DNA of 64,000 nucleotides from Hyphomicrobiaceae bacterium (GCA_022844275.1 JALHMB010000001.1:434001-498000), one strand, 5' to 3'; shown: positions 36,698-44,456, counted from the stretch's first letter. A program made the numbers and translations. Notes: generated from the sequence alone by a model not told the origin.

Positions 36698-37207
36698 TCA
36701 GCAGGCGCGTCCTTGAAAGTGATCCCGGTAGTGCCCGCGCGTGAATCCGGTCAAGTCGCAGGCGTGACCGCGCCTCACCAGTTCCCCCGCCAGGTCGGGA
36801 ACGGATGATGTGCCGCACTGGGCTACTGTCCGCTCGTGCGAGCTCGCTCCCGAGCGACCATCACACACAGTGCCAGCGCCGACCGGCACACACCGCACGT
36901 CCTCGGACCTCACCATCTCGACCAGCGCCGCTCGTGCGGCCTCATACCCGGGCTGCTCACGCTCGGGCGTATTGATCCCGCAAAGGCGAATGCGCGCGCA
37001 GTTACCCCGCTGGCAAAGATCGAATGTATCGCCGTCGATCACGCGCGCCGTGCCGATGCTCGGCACGCCGGCTGTCCGCTTCGTGATCCACGCATTGAAG
37101 GCCGTGGCAGCAGCAAACAGGCTGAGAAGCGTCAACAGATAGGTGAGCGGCCGCGCCGTCCTGCGCCGCAACGGCCCTGGCCTGCCTGATCCTCTATTTG
37201 TCCTCAT
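36698..37207 (-). CDS. Membrane-anchored thermonuclease-like (SNase) protein
   Basis: A 169-residue protein with a basic N-terminus, one membrane segment (LTYLLTLLSLFAAATAFNAWI) and a staphylococcal-nuclease-like domain: ARVIDGDTFDLC (Ca-binding Asp), RIRLCGINTPE (Arg and Glu of the active site) and a late LVRRGHACDLTGFTRGHYRD. Six Cys suggest disulfides outside the membrane. The middle of the domain (DGRSGASSHERTVAQC) is unlike the usual DRYGR-type helix, so nuclease activity is uncertain. Confidence 0.75.
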   Translation of the reverse strand: MRTNRGSGRPGPLRRRTARPLTYLLTLLSLFAAATAFNAWITKRTAGVPSIGTARVIDGDTFDLCQRGNCARIRLCGINTPEREQPGYEAARAALVEMVRSEDVRCVPVGAGTVCDGRSGASSHERTVAQCGTSSVPDLAGELVRRGHACDLTGFTRGHYRDHFQGRAC

Positions 37208-37305
37208 ATGGCGGCATCTTCCCGATTATGGGTGCCGCACGGCCTTTCGAGGCGCACGACTGCGCGCCTCAATACCTCAGGGATCGCGCATTTGCGACCC
37301 CAGCG

Positions 37306-38316
37306 TCAGCGCATTGCCGGCGCAACTTCCTTCATGAAGAGACGCAGGGCGTTCATGGAGAATTCGACGGGCATTGGTCCGACGCGCATCCGGAGCGCGA
37401 CACCGCCGATGCCGAGCTTCGACAGCTCGACGAATTGATCCCGCACCGTACTCGGCGCTCCACAAACGAGGCCTCTCGGCATAGCCGCCGCGGAATCGCC
37501 CATGACCATATCGCGATAGCCAGGGCTTTGCGCCGAGCGATAGGCCTGCATCGACCTGTAGTAGCCGACCCCTTCTTCGAGCGCGATCTTGTCCGTGTCG
37601 GCGATCACGGTCTGACGCATGACCCAGGACTGCTGCAGCGCCTCGTCGATGGCTTTATCGTCGAAGCCACCCTCAGCCATGCCCTGTCGGAACCACCCGA
37701 TCTGCCGGGCCGTGGCTTCATTCGGCCCCGGCGGCAGAATGACCGACCGACCGCGCCGCCCCTGCGCCTTGATGGAGACCTCGGACGTCACCGCACGCAG
37801 GATCTGCGGATGAGGCTTCGTAAACGGGCGTGGGCGCATGTGCGGAATATCGAAGCTCCAGTACTTGCCATTGTGGACCACGCGCTCTTTCGTCCAGCAT
37901 TCGAGCATGATCTTCTCGATCTCTTCGAAGCGGTCCTGCGCCTCCTCGGGATCGATCTGGTAGGCGGTGTACTCGTAGAGGTTCACCATGCTACCGCGCC
38001 CAAGCCCGACGATCAGCCTGCCCTGGCTCAGATGGTCCAGCAGAGAGATCTGCTCGGTCAGCCGCAGTGGATGGTAGAGCGAGGTTTGAAGAACTGCGAA
38101 ACCGATCTTGACGCGACTGGTCGCGGCACTCAGCGCGCCGGCGAAAGTCGGCGGATCGACATACGTGCAGTTGCCGTCGAAATGATGCTCGGCGAGAAAC
38201 ACGGCGTCGGCGCCAAGCTCCTCCGCCAGCTTGGCTTCCTGCAGTGTTTCCTGGATATGGCGACCGTCGTCCGCAGGATCTTGGGTCTGCGGAAAGAGGA
38301 ACGAGGCAATTCTCAT
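37306..38316 (-). CDS. LLM class flavin-dependent oxidoreductase
   Basis: A 336-residue luciferase-like monooxygenase with an F420/FMN TIM barrel: LAEELGADAVFLAEHHF, RVKIGFAVLQTSLYHPLRLTEQISLLDHLSQGRLIVGLGRG and GAPSTVRDQFVEL. The AEHHF motif is common to alkanal monooxygenase-like proteins. It is divergent from the RidA-like gene with a 218-bp gap that should hold both promoters. The substrate cannot be read from the sequence. Confidence 0.9.
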   Translation of the reverse strand: MRIASFLFPQTQDPADDGRHIQETLQEAKLAEELGADAVFLAEHHFDGNCTYVDPPTFAGALSAATSRVKIGFAVLQTSLYHPLRLTEQISLLDHLSQGRLIVGLGRGSMVNLYEYTAYQIDPEEAQDRFEEIEKIMLECWTKERVVHNGKYWSFDIPHMRPRPFTKPHPQILRAVTSEVSIKAQGRRGRSVILPPGPNEATARQIGWFRQGMAEGGFDDKAIDEALQQSWVMRQTVIADTDKIALEEGVGYYRSMQAYRSAQSPGYRDMVMGDSAAAMPRGLVCGAPSTVRDQFVELSKLGIGGVALRMRVGPMPVEFSMNALRLFMKEVAPAMR

Positions 38317-38534
38317 GATGATCCCGTGGGTGTGGCAGCGCGAGTGCTGCTCTTGCCGCCATCATGAGAGAAAAAATCCTTATGATCGAGCCCATTAGCG
38401 CATCACTGCTGCCCGCGAAAAGTGCAGCTCGTATAGCAAGGCTGGCGGGATCGGGAAAAATGCCGGCACCTAACCTCGCTCGATGTGTATTGTCCGAGCT
38501 GGTTCCGCGATGCTGTTCACGAGGAGACTGAGCA

Positions 38535-38936
38535 ATGAGCAAGGCCGAGTATCTCAAGCCAAAGGGACTGGCGATCAACCCCGCGTATTCGCATGTGGCC
38601 GTCTCTTCCGGCGCCCGCACGATCTACATCGCCGGGCAAGTCTCCATCGATGAAAATGGTGCAGTGGTCGGCGCAGGTGATTTGGGAGCGCAAACCGCGC
38701 AAGTCATGCGCAATATCGGCCTGTGCCTCGCGGCCGCCGGCGCGAGCTACGAGCACGTCGTGAAGATCACGACATACGTGGTGAACTACAAACCGGAAGA
38801 TCGCGCAGTCATCGGCAAAGCCCGCACGCCGTTTTTCGCAGACCGGCCGCCGCCTGCGAGCACTCTTGTCGGCGTGAGCGCGCTGGCAGCTCCGGAGTGG
38901 ATGATCGAGATCGAGGCCGTCGCTGTCGTCGACTGA
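38535..38936 (+). CDS. RidA family protein (enamine/imine deaminase-like)
   Basis: A 133-residue member of the YjgF/YER057c/UK114 (Rid) family. It has IYIAGQVSIDENGAVVG, QTAQVMRNIGLCLAAAGASYEHVVKITTYV, and the closing PPASTLVGVSAL and MIEIEAVAVV. Rid proteins hydrolyse reactive enamines or imines. The active-site Arg region here is DRPPPAST, where the usual form has R just before PAS, so the deaminase activity is likely but not certain. Ribosome site GAGGAG lies 8 bases upstream. Confidence 0.9.
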   Translation: MSKAEYLKPKGLAINPAYSHVAVSSGARTIYIAGQVSIDENGAVVGAGDLGAQTAQVMRNIGLCLAAAGASYEHVVKITTYVVNYKPEDRAVIGKARTPFFADRPPPASTLVGVSALAAPEWMIEIEAVAVVD

Positions 38937-39121
38937 AACGAACGCGATAGCCACCTGACGTCATCGTGGGCCAGGCGGATGCACTCAGCGCCGTCTGGCC
39001 CTTTCAGTGACGTCATTCGCCGCCGTCGATAGTCGCCGCAAAACGCCGGAGCGGTTGACCTAAAAGGAGCGGAACACCTCCCAGAGCCCCAGCGTTGGAG
39101 AACCAAAAAGGAGCCCAACGC

Positions 39122-39394
39122 ATGAGCTTTGGTAAGCGAAATCCTACCGTCCAGCCCGCTCCGGAACGCCGGGGCGCGCCACGCGAGAAAGCCGACGCGA
39201 TCGGCCACATCCACGAGCGCGGCAAGACGCCGGTGCGCTGTGTCGTCGTCGAGTATTCCACCACAGGCGCAGAGCTGCAGATGCCCTCGATCTTCGGTAT
39301 CGGAAACACGTTCGAGCTGAGCGTCTCCGGTCGCACACACCACGCCCGCGTCGTCCGCCGCGCACCGCGGACGTTGTTTGTGGCGTTTAGGTAG
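39122..39394 (+). CDS. PilZ-like domain protein (90 aa)
   Basis: A 90-residue protein resembling a PilZ c-di-GMP-binding domain: ERRGAPREKADAIGHI near the N-terminus in the place of the RxxxR motif, CVVVEYSTTGAELQM in the place of D/NxSxxG, and a closing HARVVRRAPRTLFVAF strand. The binding residues are partly changed (EYSTTGA), so ligand binding may be weak. AGGAG lies 10 bases before the ATG. Confidence 0.78.
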   Translation: MSFGKRNPTVQPAPERRGAPREKADAIGHIHERGKTPVRCVVVEYSTTGAELQMPSIFGIGNTFELSVSGRTHHARVVRRAPRTLFVAFR

Positions 39395-39453
39395 GAAGCG
39401 CCCGCCGCATCACTTGGTCGGCTTTTTAATGATACTTCGCGCGATCCTGTCGG

Positions 39454-40233
39454 TTAAAAAGGGATTTCGTCGTCGAGCTTCCTGTTGAAGCCCCCACGTG
39501 ATTTTTTCATGTTCAGCTTATCTGCGTTCGCAGTAAGCCAATCCCATCCGATGGCGCTGATCAGATACCCCTCGATGGTGTGACCATCCAAATTCTCGTA
39601 ACTGTCGTTGCCGATCATCCTTTTGTTCAATAGGCCTCGTAGGCCGACATTGCAGGCGATCTTGTTGAAACCCGCCTTGTCCATCGCCTGCTCAATCGAC
39701 CAGAACGTCACAATGTCCCCAATTCCACTAGCCTCTCCGGCAGCGCACGCCAACGTCGCTAGCTCAAACTCGGTGAGACCAGCAGTTGGCGTATCAACGG
39801 TCACGGCCTGGATACTTGCTCTACCTTGCTGTTGTTGAAGGATAGCCTCGATACGTTTGGTGATCGCTGTTCCAAGCTCCGTAAAATCACGAGCTGCTTC
39901 TGACGCATACTTGATTATCGAGCGATGCTGAATATCGAACGGGTACTTCACCCGCTCCTTCTCGCAGACCAGGCAAAGATCCTTGCCTGCTGCGATAGCG
40001 AACCCCAATTCAAACCATACGTTCGGATTGTCGGCGGTGATATCAACGAACACCGCTGCGGCTTCTTTGATACCTTTTTCTACTTCATCGATCGGAATAG
40101 AGGCGCCTGGATCTCTGTCGACCCGATATGGTTCAAGGCCCGCCTTGCGTACGGCTGGCGCGAAGGTGTCATCGAAGCGCTTGTCGTATTTGCCGCCATC
40201 AAAGGGCTGCACCATGAAGCACCGGCGTTCCAT
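39454..40233 (-). CDS. TIR/nucleoside-deoxyribosyltransferase-like protein with C-terminal winged-helix-like domain
   Basis: A 259-residue protein, lower in GC than its neighbours. Residues 1-110 resemble the TIR-like and nucleoside 2-deoxyribosyltransferase group: MVQPFDGGKYDKRFDDTFAPAV, YRVDRDPGASIPIDEVEKGI, VFVDITADNPNVWFELGFAIA; the Glu in NVWFELG matches the catalytic Glu of such NAD/nucleoside-cleaving folds. A short Gln-rich linker follows (ILQQQQGRASI). Residues about 150-240 look like a winged helix (GLRGLLNKRMIGND, TIEGYLISAIGWDWL). It lies 430 bp from a tRNA pair. A defence effector is one reading; a metabolic enzyme is another. Confidence 0.65.
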   Translation of the reverse strand: MERRCFMVQPFDGGKYDKRFDDTFAPAVRKAGLEPYRVDRDPGASIPIDEVEKGIKEAAAVFVDITADNPNVWFELGFAIAAGKDLCLVCEKERVKYPFDIQHRSIIKYASEAARDFTELGTAITKRIEAILQQQQGRASIQAVTVDTPTAGLTEFELATLACAAGEASGIGDIVTFWSIEQAMDKAGFNKIACNVGLRGLLNKRMIGNDSYENLDGHTIEGYLISAIGWDWLTANADKLNMKKSRGGFNRKLDDEIPF

Positions 40234-40663
40234 CGCTTATCCCCAGCCTTCCCGTCGAACCGACTTCATCTGCGCCACACTAAGGGTATGCCACGATTAC
40301 AGGTGCGATCAACATACCGCACGAGCGCAATAGCAGCTGAGATATCGGCTCCTACTGTGCCTGTAACGGCGGCATTCACAACAGCCCGGTGCAAGCCGGG
40401 TTTTGTGATTTGCAACTTTCTTGGATGAGCTTTCGTCGCGCGAGTTTACTCAGAAACTGGCCGCAACTTCGTGTGCTGATCTAAAGCGGGCGCTCTGACC
40501 TCACCCCTGTCAACGCCCGACCTCCTCAGCACGTGAGGCAACTTCACCGACGACACGCAGTGCTAAGGGAGAGCATGAGTGTCCGGTATCCAGGTCCCAT
40601 ACAACAACAATCCGTCTCGCGATCGAGGCTGGAGGGATGAAGAGGGGTGTTGTCCGAGATTTA
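40234..40663. other. 430-bp gap between the TIR-like gene and the tRNA pair
   Basis: No gene is firmly supported. A minus-strand frame of about 45 codons (40277-40420) reads VVNAAVTGTVGADISAAIALVR but has only a TTG start. A hairpin with stem CCCGG/CCGGG (40385-40400) followed by TTTT at 40401-40404 looks like a small intrinsic terminator on the plus strand with no matching gene. Confidence 0.4.
40385..40404 (+). terminator. Possible intrinsic terminator without an assigned gene
   Basis: CCCGG stem, six-base loop, CCGGG, then TTTT. On the plus strand it could end a small RNA transcribed from the 40250-40385 stretch, but no promoter or product is evident. Confidence 0.35.
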
Positions 40664-40779
40664 TGGTGCTGCCAGAGGGGCTCGAACCCTCACGCCCCTT
40701 CCGGGGCACGAGTTTATTAGAAGGCCACATAGTAGCCTCCTAGGTAAACTCGCGCGTCTACCATTTCCGCCATGGCAGC
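40664..40779 (-). tRNA. tRNA-Leu-like gene with a 34-nt anticodon loop
   Basis: All tRNA-Leu parts are intact except the anticodon loop. Acceptor stem GCTGCCA pairs perfectly with TGGCAGC, followed by ACCA; the D-arm is GCG...CGC with GGTAGA; the long variable arm is CCCC/GGGG; the T-arm is GAGGG-TTCGAGC-CCCTC. The anticodon stem CGAGT/ACTCG (40748-40752 and 40709-40713) is paired too, but the loop between is 34 nt (40714-40747), not 7. The extra bases hold a 10-bp hairpin (40718-40742). No Leu anticodon appears in a 7-base loop position, with or without removal of 27 nt. It could be a decayed or a non-standard tRNA. Confidence 0.7.
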
Positions 40780-40918
40780 CGAAAACCACTCTACCGACAC
40801 TTCCTCTACAAACCGTTCAATTCGAGAGTTGCTGATCTGCCTCAAGCTACAACACGTCCGCGCGCAGCACGCAGGCCGGCATGTGCCCAGAGCAAAACAG
40901 CGATTTCGGCTAACCCAT

Positions 40919-41005
40919 TGGTGCCTCAGGAGGGACTCGAACCCCCACACCCTCGCGGATAACAGATTTTGAGTCTGTCGCGTCTACCGGTTCCGCCACT
41001 GAGGC
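40919..41005 (-). tRNA. tRNA-Leu (CAA)
   Basis: A complete 87-nt tRNA with encoded CCA. Acceptor GCCTCAG/CTGAGGC, D-arm GCGGAACCGGTAGACGC, anticodon stem ACAGA/TCTGT with loop CTCAAAA giving anticodon CAA, long variable arm, T-arm GGGGGTTCGAGTCCCTC. It lies 139 bp upstream (in its own direction) of the odd tRNA-Leu-like gene. Confidence 0.97.
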
Positions 41006-41067
41006 AACGGCGCGGCACTATAGCCACGGACCTCCGGCCGTCAATGCACCGGCAATCCTTCAGCCGC

Positions 41068-41778
41068 CTAGCCCCGTGCGCCGTCCGGCTTGAGGGCCTG
41101 AGCCGTGCCGATCATGCTGTCGCGCGTGGCGAGGCTGGCCAGCTGTTCCGCGCTCCAGCCGTCCGTGCCCTCGGGACGCATGGGCAGCACGAGATAGCGG
41201 CAGTCGGCCGTCGAATCGACGACACGCACCTCGACGCTATCCGGAAGCTCGGTGCCGAACTCGGAGAGCACGACGCGGGGCTCGCGCACCGTGCGCGTGC
41301 GATAGGCGCGCGACTTGTACCAGAGCGGCGGCAGGCCGAGGATCGTGCGCGGATAGCAGGAGCAGAGCGTGCACACGACCATGTGGTGCACTTTGGGTGT
41401 GTTCTCGAGCACGACGAGCTTCAAGCCGGGCACGCTCATGCCCATTTCCTCGACTCCGGCATTGCCGTCAGCCAGGAGGCGCGCCTTGAAGGCGGGATCG
41501 GTCCATGCACGCGCGACGATGCGGGCGCCGTTCTCCGGCACCTTGCCGTCCCAATCCTCGATCATGTCCTCGACTTCGCGCGCCGTGATGATCCCCTTCT
41601 GGATCAGCAGCTCGCGCATGGCGATCTCGAGGAATTCCCACTCCTCGCTCGGCTCCTTGATGTCGGGCTGGAAGGGGCCGTGATCATGCGGATGGTCATG
41701 ATCATGGTGATGCCCGTGATCATGATCGTGGTCATGCTCGTGATCGTGGTCATGATCGTGGTCATGATCGTGGGTCAT
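41068..41778 (-). CDS. Cobalt-type nitrile hydratase alpha / thiocyanate hydrolase gamma subunit with His-rich leader
   Basis: A 236-residue metal subunit. The metal site is VCTLCSCYPR; the T in CTLC marks the cobalt type, and the two Cys that become sulfenic/sulfinic acid are kept. The Arg after YP, where nitrile hydratases often have Trp, together with RPEGTDGWSAEQL, is closer to thiocyanate hydrolase gamma. The first 34 residues are almost pure His-Asp (HDHDHDHDHEHDHDHDHGH), likely a metal-binding tail and not part of the usual family. It is third in a three-gene set whose first two genes are the split beta halves; its ATG overlaps the stop of the gene before. Confidence 0.9.
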   Translation of the reverse strand: MTHDHDHDHDHDHEHDHDHDHGHHHDHDHPHDHGPFQPDIKEPSEEWEFLEIAMRELLIQKGIITAREVEDMIEDWDGKVPENGARIVARAWTDPAFKARLLADGNAGVEEMGMSVPGLKLVVLENTPKVHHMVVCTLCSCYPRTILGLPPLWYKSRAYRTRTVREPRVVLSEFGTELPDSVEVRVVDSTADCRYLVLPMRPEGTDGWSAEQLASLATRDSMIGTAQALKPDGARG

Positions 41779-42092
41779 GCTGCCCTCCGCGCGCTATCGT
41801 CCGGCTCGAGCCAGTGTTCGTAGATCTCGACGACGAGGCTGTCGCTCGGGCCATACGTGCCGTCGCCAGCCCATAGCTCGTCCATGGTGAAACGGACCCA
41901 ATAGAGCGTCACTTCCGGCGTGTCGTACTTGCCGACGGCCAGATGCTCGGGATTGTGGAACTCGCCAAAGCGCCGCTCGACGACACCGTGCTTGCCGCGC
42001 AGGTACCACGGCGTGCGGATGTGAATGGGTTGCGGCTGCAGTGGATGCTCATCGCGCACGCGGACTGCTTGGCCGACCTCGAATGCAGCCAT
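41775..42092 (-). CDS. Nitrile hydratase beta C-terminal half / thiocyanate hydrolase alpha-like subunit
   Basis: A 105-residue SH3-like barrel protein matching only the C-terminal half of nitrile hydratase beta: FEVGQAVRVRDEHPLQPQPIHIRTPWYLRGKHGVVERRFGEF, then LYWVRFTMDELWAGD and LVVEIYEHWLEP. The split into two genes is as in thiocyanate hydrolase (ScnA) and toyocamycin nitrile hydratase. The ATG at 42092 shares one base with the stop of the gene before; its stop overlaps the metal-subunit start. Confidence 0.88.
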   Translation of the reverse strand: MAAFEVGQAVRVRDEHPLQPQPIHIRTPWYLRGKHGVVERRFGEFHNPEHLAVGKYDTPEVTLYWVRFTMDELWAGDGTYGPSDSLVVEIYEHWLEPDDSARRAA

Positions 42093-42421
42093 CAACACTT
42101 CTCCGACTGCTCGGCGATGCGTGCCTTGACCTCGGCGAGCTTCGCGTTCATCTCGGCTTCGGTTACGACGCCCTTCTCGATGAGCAGGCCCCGCAGCGCA
42201 TAAGCCCATTTCTCGTAGTAGCCTGCGGCGTTGTAGTGCTCGGGCGTCAAGCTCTCGATCGTACGACGCATCTCGTCGACGACCCAGTAGCTGCGCGGAT
42301 TGGAGCGCATGAGCTGCATCAGGGCATCGACGCGGCGTTCCGACAGGGTCGGCACATGCTCATGGTTGTCGACCGGTCCGCCCGGCTCGCCGCCCATATC
42401 GTGCACGCCACGCTCGGCCAT
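42092..42421 (-). CDS. Nitrile hydratase beta N-terminal half / thiocyanate hydrolase beta-like subunit
   Basis: A 109-residue helical protein matching the N-terminal half of nitrile hydratase beta: GVHDMGGEPGGPVDNHEH, LSERRVDALMQLM, RRTIESLTPEHYNAAGYYEKWAYALRGLLIEKGVVTEAEM. The ATG at 42421 follows AGGAGGCGGCG, a strong site; a longer reading to 42484 is less likely. First gene of the three-gene set, in the order beta-N, beta-C, alpha, as in scnBAC. Confidence 0.88.
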   Translation of the reverse strand: MAERGVHDMGGEPGGPVDNHEHVPTLSERRVDALMQLMRSNPRSYWVVDEMRRTIESLTPEHYNAAGYYEKWAYALRGLLIEKGVVTEAEMNAKLAEVKARIAEQSEKC

Positions 42422-42584
42422 CGCCGCCTCCTTTTGCCTGCTTAACCAGCATCCTTGCGGCGGGCGGAGCGGCCCGTCAACCACATTGGATCAAAATGAC
42501 ATAACCTGTCGCACGGGGGTCATTGTCCGGCCCATGAGTTGCATACTAAATCAGGCTCTGCACACGGGTAATGATCGAGGGACC

Positions 42585-43172
42585 ATGCTTCGCAGAATGT
42601 ACGACTGGACCATGGCGCTCGCGGCCCGCAAGACGGCCGAATACTGGCTGGCCTTCATCGCCTTCGTCGAGAGTTCCGTCTTTCTCATTCCCGCCGACGT
42701 GCTCTTCGTGCCGATGGCGCTCGCGCGCCCGGAGCGGGCCTACAGATACGCCATCGTCGCGACGGCGTTCTCCGTGCTCGGCGGCGTCGCAGGCTGGTAC
42801 CTCGGCTATTACGCTTTCGACGCCGTCGCGAAGCCGGCGCTCGAGTTCTATGGCAAGTTCGAAGCCTTCGAACGCCTGCGCCAGTCGGCCGACGCCGATC
42901 TCGTGCTGCTACTGCTGGTGACGTCCGGCCTCTCGCATCTGCCGCCGATCAAGGTCGTCACGATCCTCTCCGGCGCGCTGCACGTGAACATCTGGCTGTT
43001 TATCGTATCGGCGATCATCGCCCGCGGCGCCCGGTTCCTGTTCCTCGCGTGGCTCCTCAACCGCTATGGCGAGCCCATCCGCCATTTCATCGAGGAGCGT
43101 CTCGGCACGCTCGCCGCCCTCGGCTGCGCGGCGCTCATCGGGCTGTACGTGGCGGTCAGGTATTTGACGTGA
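42585..43172 (+). CDS. YqaA family (DedA-superfamily/SNARE-associated) inner-membrane protein
   Basis: A 195-residue protein with about five hydrophobic segments (WLAFIAFVESSVFLIPADVLFVPM, VLGGVAGWYLGYYAF, VLLLLVTSGLSHLPPIKVVTILSGALHVNIWLF). The ESSVFLIPADV and GLSHLPPIKVVTILSG phrases are the YqaA form of the DedA fold, a group tied to lipid and membrane balance. The ATG at 42585 follows GAGGG by 3 bases; an ATG at 42533 is also in frame. Confidence 0.85.
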   Translation: MLRRMYDWTMALAARKTAEYWLAFIAFVESSVFLIPADVLFVPMALARPERAYRYAIVATAFSVLGGVAGWYLGYYAFDAVAKPALEFYGKFEAFERLRQSADADLVLLLLVTSGLSHLPPIKVVTILSGALHVNIWLFIVSAIIARGARFLFLAWLLNRYGEPIRHFIEERLGTLAALGCAALIGLYVAVRYLT

Positions 43173-43187
43173 GAGCAGCGGCGCCCG

Positions 43188-43685
43188 TTACTCGTCGTCG
43201 AATATCAAGCCCATGAGCTCGGATTGCGAAAGCCGCTCACGCGGCTTTTTGGGGATCTGACCACAGAGTGCGGCGGGATCACCCTTTCCGTACCTCCGAA
43301 GGTCATAGGCGATCGGAAATACGTCGGCGATCGGCAGTCCCAGAAATGCCGCAAGCGCTTTGGGATCCCTCGATATGGCATCGATATCGTGATAGCGCGC
43401 GAGATGGAACCATTGGCCATTGCGCGTGATCGACATCGTCAAAAAATGCTCTGTCATGCGCGGCTTCGTCGGATGGACATTCCCGATAAGCGCCCAGACG
43501 CGTAGCCCATTCGCGAGCGTCACTTCCGTACCAATCAGCTTGCCGTCAAGCTTCGAGACAGGCACCCGCTTCAGCGGCCGCACATAAGTTTCATCGGGAG
43601 CATCGGAGCCGGTAAACTGCCACACGGGATGCGCTTGCAGGTCGGCCACGGTTAGCGCATCGGCGGGTTTGGCTTTGTCGTTCAT
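43188..43685 (-). CDS. Hypothetical protein, possibly an immunity or toxin-system partner
   Basis: A 165-residue soluble protein. It holds HPVWQFTGSDAPDETYVRPLKRVPVSKLDGKLIGTEVTLANG at the front and WFHLARYHDIDAISRDPKALAAFLGL in the back half. I know no named family. It ends 15 bp from the YqaA gene and begins 25 bp after the double-CXXC protein, on the same strand, so the two are likely co-transcribed; this is the main hint of a joint role. Start ATG at 43685; an upstream reading to 43766 overlaps the next gene. Confidence 0.6.
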   Translation of the reverse strand: MNDKAKPADALTVADLQAHPVWQFTGSDAPDETYVRPLKRVPVSKLDGKLIGTEVTLANGLRVWALIGNVHPTKPRMTEHFLTMSITRNGQWFHLARYHDIDAISRDPKALAAFLGLPIADVFPIAYDLRRYGKGDPAALCGQIPKKPRERLSQSELMGLIFDDE

Positions 43686-43710
43686 CACAATCCACTGCCG
43701 ACTAATCGCT

Positions 43711-44409
43711 TCAGAAGGTCTCCCGATACTCGAGGAACGCGATATTCGTGAAAAGACGTTCCTCAATGAGTCGCTTCACCGGATCAGTGCACAGGATCAT
43801 GGCGTCCAATTCGATCAGTCGGAAGATCGCCGCGCCCTGCAGATCCCGCTCATCGACGTAGAAGCCCTTACCGGCCGTTCGGGCAGTGTGCGCCCTCATA
43901 ACGCCACTGCGCTCCTCATTCAAATCCAGCATCGTCTCCTCGACACCCTCGATATCGTGCTCTCTCCCACCACAGACTCTGCATTCCTCCATCTGCCGGA
44001 CGCTGGATCTTTCAAAGTTCAAATGCACCCGCTTGGTGACCCAAAGCTCAAACAACGGCTGGCCTTGATAAGGCAGCCACACGCGGGGTTTGCGGACGCG
44101 GGCGGGATTCGTTGGTGGCTTTAGACCCTTTCTCTGAAACATCTCAATCGCGCCGACTTCGAAGCCAAGGAAGTCCTTTAAGGACTCGGCCACTTCATCC
44201 GTAACTGCGATATCTTCTCCAAACCCCGTGATCGTAAAATCGCCAACCACGTTGGAGCCCGGTTCCCACTCTAAAATCATCGGCTGGATTCGGTGTTGGC
44301 GCGATCTTGTGCACGCCGGACAAAGGCCGAAATCTTGCGACCACGTCCCAAGGCGCGACGCCCGCGCGTACCGATCGTCATCCGGATCGGTGAAACACCA
44401 AATTTTCAT
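43711..44409 (-). CDS. Double-CXXC protein resembling SitI6/Gmx_para_CXXCG immunity proteins
   Basis: A 232-residue soluble protein with CPAC (about residues 30-33) and CRVCGG (about 142-147), a double zinc-knuckle layout as in the double-CXXCG proteins of Myxococcus that protect against swarm-type toxins. The first motif lacks the final Gly (CPACT). Between them is VGDFTITGFGEDIAVTDEVAESLKDFLGF, a strand-helix block typical of that family. No toxin gene is seen next to it, so if it is an immunity gene it is an orphan. Low confidence in the family name. Confidence 0.55.
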   Translation of the reverse strand: MKIWCFTDPDDDRYARASRLGTWSQDFGLCPACTRSRQHRIQPMILEWEPGSNVVGDFTITGFGEDIAVTDEVAESLKDFLGFEVGAIEMFQRKGLKPPTNPARVRKPRVWLPYQGQPLFELWVTKRVHLNFERSSVRQMEECRVCGGREHDIEGVEETMLDLNEERSGVMRAHTARTAGKGFYVDERDLQGAAIFRLIELDAMILCTDPVKRLIEERLFTNIAFLEYRETF

Positions 44410-44456
44410 CGTGCTCGCCGAAGTGCTCCAATCCGGAACTATTATGCCACATCGCC

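Noticed and set aside
40714-40747. Group I intron in the tRNA-Leu-like gene
   Set aside because: The extra sequence is about 27 nt, far too short for any self-splicing intron, and lacks P/Q/R/S elements.
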